A stretch of 64,000 nt of DNA from Streptomyces cavernae (GTDB lineage: Bacteria > Actinomycetota > Actinomycetes > Streptomycetales > Streptomycetaceae). Position numbers and translations under genes: made by a program. The notes below the pieces were generated by a model, which made no database searches, was not told the DNA's origin, and saw only the letters and a list, made by a program, of their open reading frames with translations. Shown one piece after another: positions 40,501-48,292 of this stretch (position 1 is its first letter; each line of letters starts with the position of its first letter). The stretch lies in the NCBI RefSeq assembly GCF_004023625.1, contig NZ_ML137711.1, positions 147,207 to 211,206 of the forward strand, given 5' to 3'.

Positions 40501-41242
40501 GTCCGGGCGCGCGAACGAGGCGCTCGCTCTCAACGACCAGGGCCTCGCGCTCTGGCGCCGGCTCGGCGTCGACCCGTGTGTACGTAACTGCCTCAACAAT
40601 CGCGGCCTGCTCCTCGAAGGTCTCGGCCGGTACGCGGAGAGCGAGGCCGCGCTGCGGCAGAGCCTCGAGCTGTCGCGGTCCCTGGGCGACAAGTACGGCG
40701 AGGCCGTCACGTTCAGCCACCTCGGCAACCTCTACGAGCACACCGACGCACGGGCCGCCATCGCCCACCACGAGCGGAGCCTCGCGCTCGGCGAGGTCGT
40801 GGGCAGTGACCTGGTCCGGCAGACCGCGCACTGCAACGTCGGCTACGCCCGGCTCACCCTCGGAGAACCGGCCGCCGCCGTGGACTCCTTCGAGGAGTCG
40901 CTGCGGCTCCTGGCCCACAACGAGGACTGGCAGGGCGAGTCGCAGACCCGGCTCGGCTTCGTCCGTGCGCTGCGCGGGCTCGGCCGCGCGGAGCGGGCGG
41001 CGCACGAGTGCGCGGGCCTGCTGGAACGCGCCGAGCGGCGCGCCGACCGCTATATGAGCGGCCTGGCCCGCCACCAGCAGGGCCTCCTGTTGCACGCGGC
41101 CGGCCGCACCCGGGAGGCGTACGAACAGTGGGGGCTGGCCCTCGCCGCCCTGGACGGCACGGACAGCCCCGTCGTCGCGGAACTCAGGCGCCTCCTGGCC
41201 GACGCCGACGAGCGGGCACCCGGAAACGGCGGCCCCGGATGA
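37592..41242 (+). CDS. AfsR-like SARP regulator with NB-ARC and TPR
   Basis: This encodes 1216 residues. Residues 1-95 are an OmpR-type winged helix (RFGLLGPTVIYD, LKDALWGG, LQNHVTRLRRLL), then a bacterial transcriptional activation domain to about 250. A low-complexity linker follows (about 255-400), then an NB-ARC ATPase with P-loop GMAGVGKSA (about 425-433) and MVLDDAATA. A Gly/Thr-rich repetitive insert comes at about 808-900, and TPR repeats at about 905-1205 (NRGLLLEGLGRYAESEAALR, SHLGNLYEHTDARAAIAHHE). Such proteins control secondary metabolism or development after ATP-dependent activation. The gene is single, with a terminator before it and a converging polymerase gene after it. Confidence 0.9.
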   Translation: MRFGLLGPTVIYDAAGAPRPVGSPKIRALLAALLLEPGRVVSVDSLKDALWGGSPPASAQASLQNHVTRLRRLLDDPDRLRAVPPGYRLRVEDGELDVRIFERRVAAARAAHARGDWEQVAREAAAALELWRGSPLSGLPGELGGHALVPRLEEARLLLLEWRYDAELHPARPDTPEGLAGLGPELAALVAEHPLREAFHRQLMLVLHRTGRQAEALAVHRDLRARLVEELGIEPGPAVRAAHQEILRDPGAPRRVVGARPRGGRGAGGADGSFGGAGGFRGVGGFGPKPQSGDGSEGGERSGGAERSGGAGGGSAGGARANGGEPYREGADPAGRGPRGPRTVARRHADGTPAHPAAVQPDTADVSDQAADHAAAADAGPPASGSAPAPLAQLPPAPAHFTGRGDVVASVRRSLDAPTAVAVISGMAGVGKSALALHVAHDLRERFPDGQVYVNLHGATPGMTPLTPGQALAALLRDLGADPRRIPEHPDEASSLLRSLLAPTRTLMVLDDAATAAQVRPLLPAGAGCAVLVTSRSPLTALDGAHRFPLTPLSDDDSAALLRAVSGRAGLDGGHPLVELTGRLPLALRIVAARLAARRALTPDALAGQLAATGGRLHHLEYDDLSVRRSLAVALEALHSSERQVDRDAALAMSRIGTLDLPVYGAPLLARLTGTDERRAEAALDRLVDVALLEETAYGRYAPHDLVRDFARETATPPSPGAPTPSVVRAALHWYADSARQSMLAIQSPGNERDERLRLSEAELDLDGTPAAAPPFASAEEAFAWGDRELANIVALVEYCATSGMTGTAAGGTADTGGARAAGGTPTAGGTPTAGGTAAGSADAGRTVEAGRRTTAGAAGAGRTVEAGGSADAGRTAAAGGTTVGPVDSGRTVEAALTAVDGMAGERDGAPDACRLVPALVRCLFPYLQRTGRLGELDVLGRIALEAARALGDDAAEAFALTDRAGLHFLSGRANEALALNDQGLALWRRLGVDPCVRNCLNNRGLLLEGLGRYAESEAALRQSLELSRSLGDKYGEAVTFSHLGNLYEHTDARAAIAHHERSLALGEVVGSDLVRQTAHCNVGYARLTLGEPAAAVDSFEESLRLLAHNEDWQGESQTRLGFVRALRGLGRAERAAHECAGLLERAERRADRYMSGLARHQQGLLLHAAGRTREAYEQWGLALAALDGTDSPVVAELRRLLADADERAPGNGGPG

Positions 41243-41321
41243 CGCACAAGATCGGGCGCGGTCCCGCGCGGGACGCGGCACGCGGCAGGAGACACCCGGC
41301 TCACGGCACCGGCCGCGCACC

Positions 41322-43034
41322 TCACTTGGCGTCCGCGTAACACTCGACCACAGCCGTCGTGAACGGGAAACGCACCGGCGTCTGCCCGAAGGTCAGCCGT
41401 CCGGCCAGCTCCGACGCCTCCCGGATCGCCGCCACCACGGCGTCCGTCTCCTCGGCCGGACAGTGCACGATCACCTCGTCGTGCTGGAAGAACACCAGCT
41501 CGGCGGCGAGTTCCGCGCAGGTGCGGCGGAGCGCGGCGAGCAGCAGCAGGGCCCAGTCGGCGGCACTGCCCTGCACCACGAAATTGCGGGTGAAGCGGCC
41601 TCGCGCGCGGTGGGGGTGCCTTCCTGCGCGGGCGGAGTCGAGAGCCTGGGGGACCGTGGAGGCGTAGCCGGGGGTGTATTCGAGGGCCCCCTCGTCGTCC
41701 TGCGGGATTCCGGCCTCGTCCACGGCGTCCGAGGCCCCTTCCGCCCGGGGACACGTGCGCCCCAGCCAGGTGCGGACCAGCCGGCCCTCCTCCCCGGCCC
41801 GCGCCGCCTCGTCCACATAGGCGACGGCCCGGGGGAAGCGCCGCCGCAGTGCGGCCAGGTTCTTCAGGCCGTCCCCGGACGTCTGTCCGTACACCGCGCC
41901 GAGCACGGCGAGTTTCGCCTGGTCCCGGTCGCCGGCGAAGGCGTGGTCCGACACCGACTGGTAGAGGTCGGTGGCCCGGGCCGCGACGTCCATCAGCCCC
42001 GGATCGCGGGAGATGGCGGCCAGTACCCGCGGCTCCAACTGGTCGGCGTCCGCCACCACCAGCCGCCAGCCCGGGTCGGCGACCACGGCCCGCCGGATCA
42101 CCTTGGGGATCTGCAGCGCGCCCCCGCCGTTGGTGACCCAGCGCCCGCTGACCGTCCCGCCGGGCAGGTACTCCGGCCGGAACCGCCCGTCGCGGACCCA
42201 GTCCTGCAGCCAGGACCAGCCGTGGGCGACCCGGATGCGGTACAGCTTCTTGTACTCGACCAGCGGCTTCACCGCCGGGTGGTCGATGGTCTCCAGCTCC
42301 CGGCGACGGGTGGAGCGGATCTTGATCCCGGCCTCCGCGAACGCCTTCACCACATCGGCCGGCAGATCGGGCCGCACCCGTCGGCCGAACGCCGCCGACA
42401 CCTCGTCGGCGAGTTCGGCAAGCCGCCGCGGCTCGCCGCCCGCGTACCGCTCGCCGAGCAGTTCGCGCAGCACGTCGAGGTGCACGTCCGCGCGCCAGGG
42501 CAGTCCGGCCGCGGTCATCTCGGCGGCCACCAGCATCCCCGCGGACTCGGCGGCGGTCAGCAGCCGCATCCTGTCCGGGTGCTCGGCCACGTCATGGCGG
42601 CGCTGCTGCTCGGCGTAGACGGCGAGCAGGTCAGTCAGCGGCAGCCGTACGGGGCGCGGTTCGAAGAGGGAGGACTGAGAGCCGGGCTCGGCGGCGCGAA
42701 GGGGCGGATCGGGGGGCACCGGGCCGCCACGCAGCCGGGCCAGCGCCGCGGCGGCGGAGCGGGGCTCCCCGAGCCGGCCCTCGTGACCGATCAGCAGCGC
42801 CTCGGCGGCCTCGACGTCGTAGCACCGCTCGACTCGCACCCCCGTGGCGAGCAGTTGCGGATACACCTCGGCCGTCGACCGCCAGACCCACCGGGTCACA
42901 TCGGGCCGTCGCCGAACCGCCTCGACGAGGTCCGGCTCGCGCAGCACCGGCCCGGTGGGCAGCCCGTCCGGGCCGAGCGCGGCGAGTTCCACGCCTCCGT
43001 CCTCGGCCGGTGCGAGAGCCCAGCGGTCACCCAT
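41322..43034 (-). CDS. Family A DNA polymerase, PolA-like without 5'-3' nuclease
   Basis: This encodes 570 residues. The N-terminal half resembles a degenerate 3'-5' exonuclease-like part. The polymerase palm and fingers show motif A (VADADQLEPRVLA, about 323-335), motif B (RDQAKLAVLGAVYGQ, about 370-385) and motif C (QHDEVIVH, about 516). Compared with PolA it lacks the 5' nuclease domain and is 300-350 residues shorter. Streptomycetes carry such a second PolA-like enzyme in addition to the true PolA; its role is probably repair synthesis. ATG 43034 (MGDRWALAPAEDGGVEL) was chosen, since upstream in-frame sequence is repeat-like. Confidence 0.88.
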   Translation of the reverse strand: MGDRWALAPAEDGGVELAALGPDGLPTGPVLREPDLVEAVRRRPDVTRWVWRSTAEVYPQLLATGVRVERCYDVEAAEALLIGHEGRLGEPRSAAAALARLRGGPVPPDPPLRAAEPGSQSSLFEPRPVRLPLTDLLAVYAEQQRRHDVAEHPDRMRLLTAAESAGMLVAAEMTAAGLPWRADVHLDVLRELLGERYAGGEPRRLAELADEVSAAFGRRVRPDLPADVVKAFAEAGIKIRSTRRRELETIDHPAVKPLVEYKKLYRIRVAHGWSWLQDWVRDGRFRPEYLPGGTVSGRWVTNGGGALQIPKVIRRAVVADPGWRLVVADADQLEPRVLAAISRDPGLMDVAARATDLYQSVSDHAFAGDRDQAKLAVLGAVYGQTSGDGLKNLAALRRRFPRAVAYVDEAARAGEEGRLVRTWLGRTCPRAEGASDAVDEAGIPQDDEGALEYTPGYASTVPQALDSARAGRHPHRARGRFTRNFVVQGSAADWALLLLAALRRTCAELAAELVFFQHDEVIVHCPAEETDAVVAAIREASELAGRLTFGQTPVRFPFTTAVVECYADAK

Positions 43035-43118
43035 GCCGCGAGTGTCGCAGGAGGGTCTGACAACGGACCCGCCCGGCGGCCGGCAACTCGCGCGCCCGCC
43101 GCCGAACACGGCCTGAGC

Positions 43119-43212
43119 ACACGGCCTCGATGCGCACGGCCTCAAGGGCACGGCTTCAAGGGCACGGCTTCAAGCGCACGGCCTCAAGGGCACGGCCTCA
43201 AGCGCACGGCCC
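43119..43212. repeat. 15-bp tandem repeat, about six units
   Basis: The unit CACGGCCTCAAGGG plus one base occurs about six times with small changes. It separates the polymerase start from the stop of the HTH-Clp-N gene. Confidence 0.8.
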
Positions 43213-43229
43213 CGAAGCGCTCCGGCGCA

Positions 43230-43955
43230 TCAGCTCTTCTGCTGGAAGGCCGCCAGCGCCTCGGCCACGTACGCCTCCACCGCTTCCTTGCTGATGCCGA
43301 GCCCGCTCAGTACGCCCTCGCCGTTCTCGAACTCGAGGAGGGCCAGCAGGATGTGCTCGGTGCCGATGTAGTTGTGACCCAGGCGGAGGGCCTCGCGGAA
43401 GGTGAGTTCCAGGGCCTTCTTCGCCTCGGGGCCGTACGGGATCAGCTCGGGGACCTCGTCGGCGGCCGGCGGTAGCGCCGCCGTGGCGGCCTGGCGGACC
43501 GTGTCCAGCAGGACCCCCTGGTCCGTGATCGCCTTGGCGGCCAGCGCCTCGGGCTCGGCCAGCAGCCCGAGGATCAGGTGTTCGGGGCGGCCTTCGGGGT
43601 TGCGAGCCGCGACCGCTTCGTTGTGGGCGGCCATCACCGCGTTCCGGGCGCGCGGGGTGTAGCGGCCGAAACCTTGGCTGGGGTCGAGGTCCGTGGTCTC
43701 GCCCTTGGGGACGAAGCGCTTCTGGGCGGCCTGCCGGGTGACGCCCATGCTCTTGCCGATCTCCGTCCAGGACGCGCCCGAGCGGCGTGCCTGGTCGACG
43801 AAGTGGCCGATCAGGTGATCGGCGACGTCGCCCAGGTGGTCGGCGGCGATGACGGCGTCCTGGAGCTGGTCGAGCGGCTGCGTGTGAACCTTCTTGATGG
43901 CCTCGATCAGGTCGTCGAGGCGAATGGGGTTGGTGCTGCCGAGAGGATTCGTCAT
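43230..43955 (-). CDS. HTH protein with two Clp N-terminal repeats
   Basis: This encodes 241 residues. Residues 62-82 (SWTEIGKSMGVTRQAAQKRF) form a helix-turn-helix-like segment. Residues about 99-160 and 174-238 are two Clp-N modules (FGRYTPRARNAVMAAHNEA, EHLILGLLAEPEALA; then GPEAKKALELTFREALRLGH, GTEHILLALLEFENGEG). No AAA+ ATPase domain is present, so this is not an unfoldase. It may bind substrates or peptides through its Clp-N part and DNA through the HTH. Two palindromes just upstream of its start suggest autorepression. From memory, similar proteins are common in actinobacteria but uncharacterised. Confidence 0.82.
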   Translation of the reverse strand: MTNPLGSTNPIRLDDLIEAIKKVHTQPLDQLQDAVIAADHLGDVADHLIGHFVDQARRSGASWTEIGKSMGVTRQAAQKRFVPKGETTDLDPSQGFGRYTPRARNAVMAAHNEAVAARNPEGRPEHLILGLLAEPEALAAKAITDQGVLLDTVRQAATAALPPAADEVPELIPYGPEAKKALELTFREALRLGHNYIGTEHILLALLEFENGEGVLSGLGISKEAVEAYVAEALAAFQQKS

Positions 43956-43959
43956 GAGG

Positions 43960-44002
43960 CAACCTTAGGTTGACACTTGGAGGGTGTCAACCTAAGGTTG
44001 AC
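43960..44002. promoter_or_regulatory. Paired palindromes in front of the HTH-Clp-N gene
   Basis: CAACCTTAGGTTGACAC (43960-43976) and its exact reverse complement (43984-44000) are separated by 7 bases. Each contains the palindrome CAACCT-N-AGGTTG, and the right copy extends to GTCAACCTAAGGTTGAC. TTGACA/TTGACAC within the repeats can serve as -35 elements. The first copy starts five bases upstream of the ATG. Confidence 0.75.
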
Positions 44003-44123
44003 AGTGGCCGGAAGGGGGCGCCGGAGTGACGCCGAACCCTTGGAGCGGCGAGTTGTCCACAGGGTGTGGACGAACGACACCCATCGGCGCGGGAGTGACA
44101 CCCGCCCATGACACGATCAACGG

Positions 44124-45296
44124 GTGAGTACGAGCAGCAGCACGGTCGAACGCGCCTTCACGGCCGCACTCTACGAGGACACCGACGCCGGCCTCGACAC
44201 GGGAGCCTCCCTGCTCGCCGCCGACCCGGAGGCAGATGCCGAACTGGCGCGGCGCGGCGAGGAGTTCGTCGCCCAGGCCTATCGCAGGGGGTGGTGGCCG
44301 GCCGATGTCGTACGGGTGGTGCGGCGCGAGCTCGACGACACGCACATGCGCCTGGTGTCCTCGCTCGTCCTCGCCGAGGCGCGGCGGCGCGAGCCGCACC
44401 CGGCGCGCTGGGCCCGGCAACTGGCCGAGCTGTCGGGCGAGTCGTCGGGCGACCGGAAACCGCGCACCGACCGCTTCTCGTACGCGACCGCCGTCCTGGA
44501 GCTGTACCGGCTGCTGCTGCGGCTGCCGGCTCTCGAGCCGCTCGAAGCGGCCGGACCCGCGCCCCGCTCGTCACGGATGCTGACCCGGATCCGGGCGCTG
44601 CTGGCCAAGGCCGAGGCCACCGGGTTCCCCGAGGAGGCCGAGGCGCTGACCGCGAAGGCGCAGGAGTTGATGGCGCGGCACAGCATCGACGAGGCGGTCC
44701 TCGCGGCACGCGCCGACGCGCGGGGCGGGGCGGACGCGCCCGGTGCCTGCCGTATCGGTGTCGACCCGCCGTACGAAACGGCCAAGGCGGTCCTCCTCGA
44801 CGCCATCGCCACGGCGAACCGCTGCCGCACGGTGTGGAACGAACCGCTCGGCTTCTCCACGGTCGTCGGCTTCGACGCGGACCTCGAGGCCGTGGAACTC
44901 CTCTACACGTCCCTCCTGATCCAGGCGACCACGGCGATGACCAGGGCGGAGGCCGCCCAGCGCGCGGCGGGCCGCAAGCGTACTAAGACCTTCCGCCAGT
45001 CCTTCCTGGCCTCCTACGCCCACCGGATCGGCGACCGCCTGTCCGCGACGGCGACGGAGGTGACCGCGACGACGGACGGCTCGCTCCTGCCGGTACTGGC
45101 GGCACGGGACCTGGCGGTGGAGGAGCGGCTGGACCGCATGTTCCCCGAAACGGTGACGACGCGGGTACGCGGTGTCAGCGACGCGGCGGGCTGGACGGAG
45201 GGCGCGGCGGCGGCGGACCGGGCCGACACCGGAGCGGCCGGCCCGGCCCCGCGGAGCACCGCCTCCCGACGTGCCGTTCCGGGACGGGACGGGTAG
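44124..45296 (+). CDS. DUF2786 domain protein
   Basis: This encodes 390 residues. The recognisable part is RIRALLAKAEATGFPEEAEALTAKAQELMARHSID (about 155-190), the DUF2786 signature. It is flanked by a helical N-terminal half and a C-terminal part rich in Ala and Arg with FRQSFLASYAHRIGDRL. No enzymatic motif is seen and the function is unknown. GTG 44124 begins the coding bias. Confidence 0.8.
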   Translation: MSTSSSTVERAFTAALYEDTDAGLDTGASLLAADPEADAELARRGEEFVAQAYRRGWWPADVVRVVRRELDDTHMRLVSSLVLAEARRREPHPARWARQLAELSGESSGDRKPRTDRFSYATAVLELYRLLLRLPALEPLEAAGPAPRSSRMLTRIRALLAKAEATGFPEEAEALTAKAQELMARHSIDEAVLAARADARGGADAPGACRIGVDPPYETAKAVLLDAIATANRCRTVWNEPLGFSTVVGFDADLEAVELLYTSLLIQATTAMTRAEAAQRAAGRKRTKTFRQSFLASYAHRIGDRLSATATEVTATTDGSLLPVLAARDLAVEERLDRMFPETVTTRVRGVSDAAGWTEGAAAADRADTGAAGPAPRSTASRRAVPGRDG

Positions 45297-45354
45297 GGGC
45301 CGTCCCCCGGGACGGACGGGATAGGGGTGGGGCGGACGGGGCGAACGAACCCGG

Positions 45355-45588
45355 CCCCGCCCAGCCCCCGCCCGCGGGTTCAGGACGCGGAGGGGAGGTC
45401 GGTCGGGAACCCGGAGGGAACCTTTGCATCACCCGCCCCGCCCAGCCCCCGCCCGCGGGTTCAGGACGCGGAGGGGAGGTCGGTCGGGAACCCGGAGGGA
45501 ACCTTTGCGTCACCCGCCCCGCCCAGCCCCCGCCCGCGGGTTCAGGACGCGGAGGGGAGGTCGGTCGGGAACCCGGAGGGAACCTTTC
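45355..45588. repeat. 81-bp tandem triplication of a gene's 3' end
   Basis: Three near-identical copies with period 81 bp (marker CCCGCGGGTTCAGG at 45371, 45452 and 45533). The third copy contains the last ~15 codons and the stop of the minus-strand lipoprotein gene. The other two repeat that tail and the sequence following it. Confidence 0.9.
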
Positions 45589-46060
45589 CGCCCTCGGACT
45601 TCTGGAACTCCTCCGTCTTGAAGCCCTCCCAGGCCACCTTCATGGACGAGGACCCCAGCTCCGAGATCATGCCCTCGGAGCGGTCCTTGTTCCCGTCCGT
45701 GCAGTTCAGGCGGATCATCCGCATCCCGGCCGCCTCCCCGGCGGTCCCGCTGCACACGGACCCGCCGGTGGAGAAGAGGGCGGCCTGCTTCCCGTTGACC
45801 ACCAGTGCCACCGCCTTGCCGTCCGTGGTCGCCAGCCAGCTCCCCTGGAGGTCGTCGTCGGCCGAGCCGTCGGCGGACGCGGTCGCCGTGGGGGACGCGC
45901 TCGCGCTGGAACTCGCGGTGGCCGACGGCTCCTTGGAGTCGCCGTCACCGTCGCCGTCGCCGCTGCAGGCGGTGAGGGCGAGCGCGGCCGCCAGCCCCGC
46001 CGCCGCGGCCGCGATCCGCGCCCGCCTGCGCTGGAAGGTCGCAGAAGTCGCAGAAGTCAC
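45542..46060 (-). CDS. Small Ser/Ala-rich lipoprotein
   Basis: This encodes 172 residues. A basic n-region (QRRRARIAAAAAG) and hydrophobic core end with the lipobox ALTACSGDG. An acidic then Ser/Thr/Ala-rich tether (about 35-70) leads to a domain of about 95 residues with GSWLATTDGKAVALVVNGKQ, two cysteines (VCSGT and LNCTD) and EGFKTEEFQK. No named function is recognised. It follows rpsN on the same strand by about 50 bp, so co-expression under zinc limitation is possible but not shown. Confidence 0.8.
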   Translation of the reverse strand: MTSATSATFQRRRARIAAAAAGLAAALALTACSGDGDGDGDSKEPSATASSSASASPTATASADGSADDDLQGSWLATTDGKAVALVVNGKQAALFSTGGSVCSGTAGEAAGMRMIRLNCTDGNKDRSEGMISELGSSSMKVAWEGFKTEEFQKSEGGKVPSGFPTDLPSAS

Positions 46061-46110
46061 TGTGGTCCCCCTGTGGCTGGAAAGGTTGCCGGAACTGAAC
46101 GCCCCGCAAG

Positions 46111-46416
46111 CTACCAGGAGGACTTCCGCACACCGGGCAGATGGCCCGCGTGCGCCTGCACCCGCACATTGACCCGCGAAAGCCCGAACGCCCGCAGATA
46201 TCCGCGCGGCCGCCCGTCGACGGCGTCCCGGTTGCGCACGCGGACGGCGCCGGCGTCCCGCGGTTGCCTGCGCAGTTCGCGCTGGGCGGCGAGGCGCTCG
46301 GCCTCCGTGGAGCCCGGCCGGCGGATGATCTCCTTCAGCTCCTTGCGGCGCTCGGCGTACCGGGCGACCACCTCGCGCCGCTTGTCGTTCTTCGCGACCT
46401 TGCTCTTCTTCGCCAT
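46111..46416 (-). CDS. rpsN: 30S ribosomal protein S14, zinc-independent paralogue
   Basis: This encodes 101 residues ([38 protein letters not shown]). It is the long S14 form with no cysteine, hence cannot hold zinc. Its start shares one base with the stop of rpmB, so the two are coupled. Under zinc limitation it is expected to replace the short CxxC-type S14. Confidence 0.95.
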   Translation of the reverse strand: MAKKSKVAKNDKRREVVARYAERRKELKEIIRRPGSTEAERLAAQRELRRQPRDAGAVRVRNRDAVDGRPRGYLRAFGLSRVNVRVQAHAGHLPGVRKSSW

Positions 46417-46652
46417 CAGACCTTCACTCCCCGGGCCCGGATCCGGGCGACGGCCGCCTCGACGCCGATCGCGTCGACGGTCCTGATCGCCCTGGCGCTC
46501 AGGAGCAGCCGTACGTACCGGCCCTCGCTCGGCAGCCAGTAGCGCTTGCGCTGGATGTTCGGGTCGAAGCGGCGCGGTGTGCGCCGGTGCGAGTGCGAGA
46601 TCGCGTTGCCGAAGCCGGGTGCGGTGCCGGTGAGCATGCAGTGGGCGGACAT
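46416..46652 (-). CDS. rpmB: 50S ribosomal protein L28, zinc-independent paralogue
   Basis: This encodes 78 residues ([40 protein letters not shown]). A single cysteine remains and no CxxC pair exists, which marks the zinc-free form. It is divergent from rpmG with a Zur-box-like site between. Confidence 0.95.
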   Translation of the reverse strand: MSAHCMLTGTAPGFGNAISHSHRRTPRRFDPNIQRKRYWLPSEGRYVRLLLSARAIRTVDAIGVEAAVARIRARGVKV

Positions 46653-46679
46653 GGTGACGAACGTCTCCTCACCTGTTGT

Positions 46680-46700
46680 TGGTAATGGGATCCATTTTCA
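46680..46700. promoter_or_regulatory. Zur-box-like palindrome
   Basis: On the minus strand the site reads TGAAAATGG-ATC-CCATTACCA, an imperfect inverted repeat with the TGAAAATG half typical of Streptomyces Zur boxes. It lies in the 61-bp gap between rpmB and rpmG and could repress both directions when zinc is plentiful. Confidence 0.8.
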
Positions 46701-46713
46701 GTAAGATACCAGC

Positions 46714-46878
46714 ATGGCACGCAACGAACTGCGACCCGTGGTGAAACTCCGCTCCACCGCCGGAACCGGCTACACCTACGTGACCCGCAAGAACCGCCGC
46801 AACGACCCCGACCGGATGACCCTGCGCAAGTACGACCCGGTCGTCGGGCGGCACGTCGACTTCCGAGAGGAGCGCTGA
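46714..46878 (+). CDS. rpmG: 50S ribosomal protein L33, zinc-independent paralogue
   Basis: This encodes 54 residues ([40 protein letters not shown]). No cysteines are present, unlike the zinc-ribbon form. It is followed by rpmE after five bases. Confidence 0.95.
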   Translation: MARNELRPVVKLRSTAGTGYTYVTRKNRRNDPDRMTLRKYDPVVGRHVDFREER

Positions 46879-46883
46879 GCGAC

Positions 46884-47138
46884 ATGCGCGAGGGAATCCA
46901 CCCGGCGTACGGACCGGTCGTCTTCCGTGACCGCGCCGCGAACCACGCCTTTCTCACCCGGTCGACGATGACCAGCGCGAAGACGATCGAGTGGGAGGAC
47001 GGCAACACCTACCCGGTCGTCGACGTCGAGATCTCGAACGTGAGCCACCCCTTCTACACCGGCACCGCGCGCGTCCTGGACACGGCGGGCCGGGTGGAGC
47101 GCTTCGAGAAGCGGTACGGCAAGCGCGGGGCCAGCTGA
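46884..47138 (+). CDS. rpmE2: 50S ribosomal protein L31 type B, zinc-independent
   Basis: This encodes 84 residues ([40 protein letters not shown]). It is the type B form without CxxC. Its stop overlaps the start of the COG0523 gene (TGATG). Confidence 0.95.
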   Translation: MREGIHPAYGPVVFRDRAANHAFLTRSTMTSAKTIEWEDGNTYPVVDVEISNVSHPFYTGTARVLDTAGRVERFEKRYGKRGAS

Positions 47139-48292
47139 TGGCGGACGGCGAGCTGTCCGTCGTGATCGTCGGCGGGCTGCACGCCGAGGCCCGTGCCGCA
47201 GCCGTCGAGCAACTGCTGGCGGCCGTGCCCGGCAGTGTGGTGTTGCACCACGACCTCTCCACCGCCGGGCACGGCACGGTGGTGCGTACGGTGCGTGACG
47301 CGCGCGGCCCGCTGTCGACGGGCGAGGCGCCGCTGGTCAACGACTGTGCCTGCTGCGCACTGCGCGAGGACCTGGTGCCCGAGCTGGAGCGGCTCGCGGC
47401 GGCGGGGGAGGCCCGCCTCGCCGTCGTCGAGCTGTGGGACTCGGTCGAACCCAGGGCGATGGCCGAGGTGGTGGCGGACAGTGGGCTACCGCTGACCCAA
47501 GTCATCACCGCGATCGATCCCGCGCTGGTGCTGCCGTACCTCGGCAACGGTGACGACCTCGCGGAGGCCGGCCTCGCGGCGGCCGCCTCCGATCAGCGCA
47601 CCATCGCGGACACCTTCGCCCGGCAGCTCGAGTACGCCCCCGTGCTCGCCGTTCTGCCCGGCGGTGATACCGAGGACCAGGCCCTGCTCACCCAGCTCCA
47701 TCCGACCGCCCGCAGAGTCCCCGTCGGTCACGGTGACCCGGCGGGCATCGCGGCTCAGGAGCTCGCGGCGGCCGCGTTCGCCGGCTTCGACGTGGAGGCG
47801 GCCGCCGCCGCGCAGCACGCCGCCAGTGCGCTGCTCCCCGCCGAGGCCGACGCCTGCGGAGTCGCCACCCTCGTGTGGCGTCGGCGCCGGCCCTTCCACC
47901 CGGAGCGCCTGTACGCGGCACTGGAGGACCTGACCTGCGCGGCGGCCCGCAGCCGGGGGCGCTTCTGGCTCGCCGACCGGCCCGACACGCTGCTGCACTG
48001 GGACGCGGCCGGCGGCGCGCTGTGTGTGGAGAGCGCGGGGCCCTGGCTCGCCTCCCTGCCGGACGCGGCCTGGGAACTGGTGCCGCCCGTACGCCGGGCC
48101 GCCGCCGCGCTGGACTGGCACCCGGAGCACGGCGACCGCTGCCAGCACCTCGTCTTCACCTCACCCGGCCTGGACCGCGAAGGGCTGCAACTCCTGCTCG
48201 ACTCCTGCCTGTTGACCGATGCCGAGTACACCGCCGGGCGGGCCGCCTGGAAGCGGTTGCCGCCCGTCTTCGACTCCCTCCTGGAGGCCTGA
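47138..48292 (+). CDS. COG0523/CobW-like protein with degenerate GTPase motifs
   Basis: This encodes 384 residues. The family's metal-binding CxCC is intact (VNDCACCALREDL, Cys70-Cys72-Cys73), and the C-terminal CobW-C domain is present (FHPERLYAALEDL, WHPEHGDRCQHLVF). The P-loop position reads VVIVGGLHAEARAAAVEQ rather than GFLGAGKTT, and no NKxD is visible, so nucleotide binding is doubtful. It lies in the zinc-starvation operon after L31, which suggests zinc allocation or chaperoning to targets. His/Asp clusters near the end may bind metal. Confidence 0.85.
   Translation: MADGELSVVIVGGLHAEARAAAVEQLLAAVPGSVVLHHDLSTAGHGTVVRTVRDARGPLSTGEAPLVNDCACCALREDLVPELERLAAAGEARLAVVELWDSVEPRAMAEVVADSGLPLTQVITAIDPALVLPYLGNGDDLAEAGLAAAASDQRTIADTFARQLEYAPVLAVLPGGDTEDQALLTQLHPTARRVPVGHGDPAGIAAQELAAAAFAGFDVEAAAAAQHAASALLPAEADACGVATLVWRRRRPFHPERLYAALEDLTCAAARSRGRFWLADRPDTLLHWDAAGGALCVESAGPWLASLPDAAWELVPPVRRAAAALDWHPEHGDRCQHLVFTSPGLDREGLQLLLDSCLLTDAEYTAGRAAWKRLPPVFDSLLEA

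Noticed and set aside
37592..43151. The SARP regulator as part of an antibiotic gene cluster
   Set aside because: No biosynthetic genes (PKS, NRPS, tailoring enzymes) flank it; neighbours are conserved housekeeping-type genes.
41463..43475. Plus-strand 670-codon open frame over the polymerase gene
   Set aside because: The minus strand encodes clear family A polymerase motifs; the plus frame has no family pattern.
45355..45588. 81-bp triplicate considered as a CRISPR or promoter array
   Set aside because: The units are contiguous and contain the end of a coding gene, so a tandem duplication is simpler.
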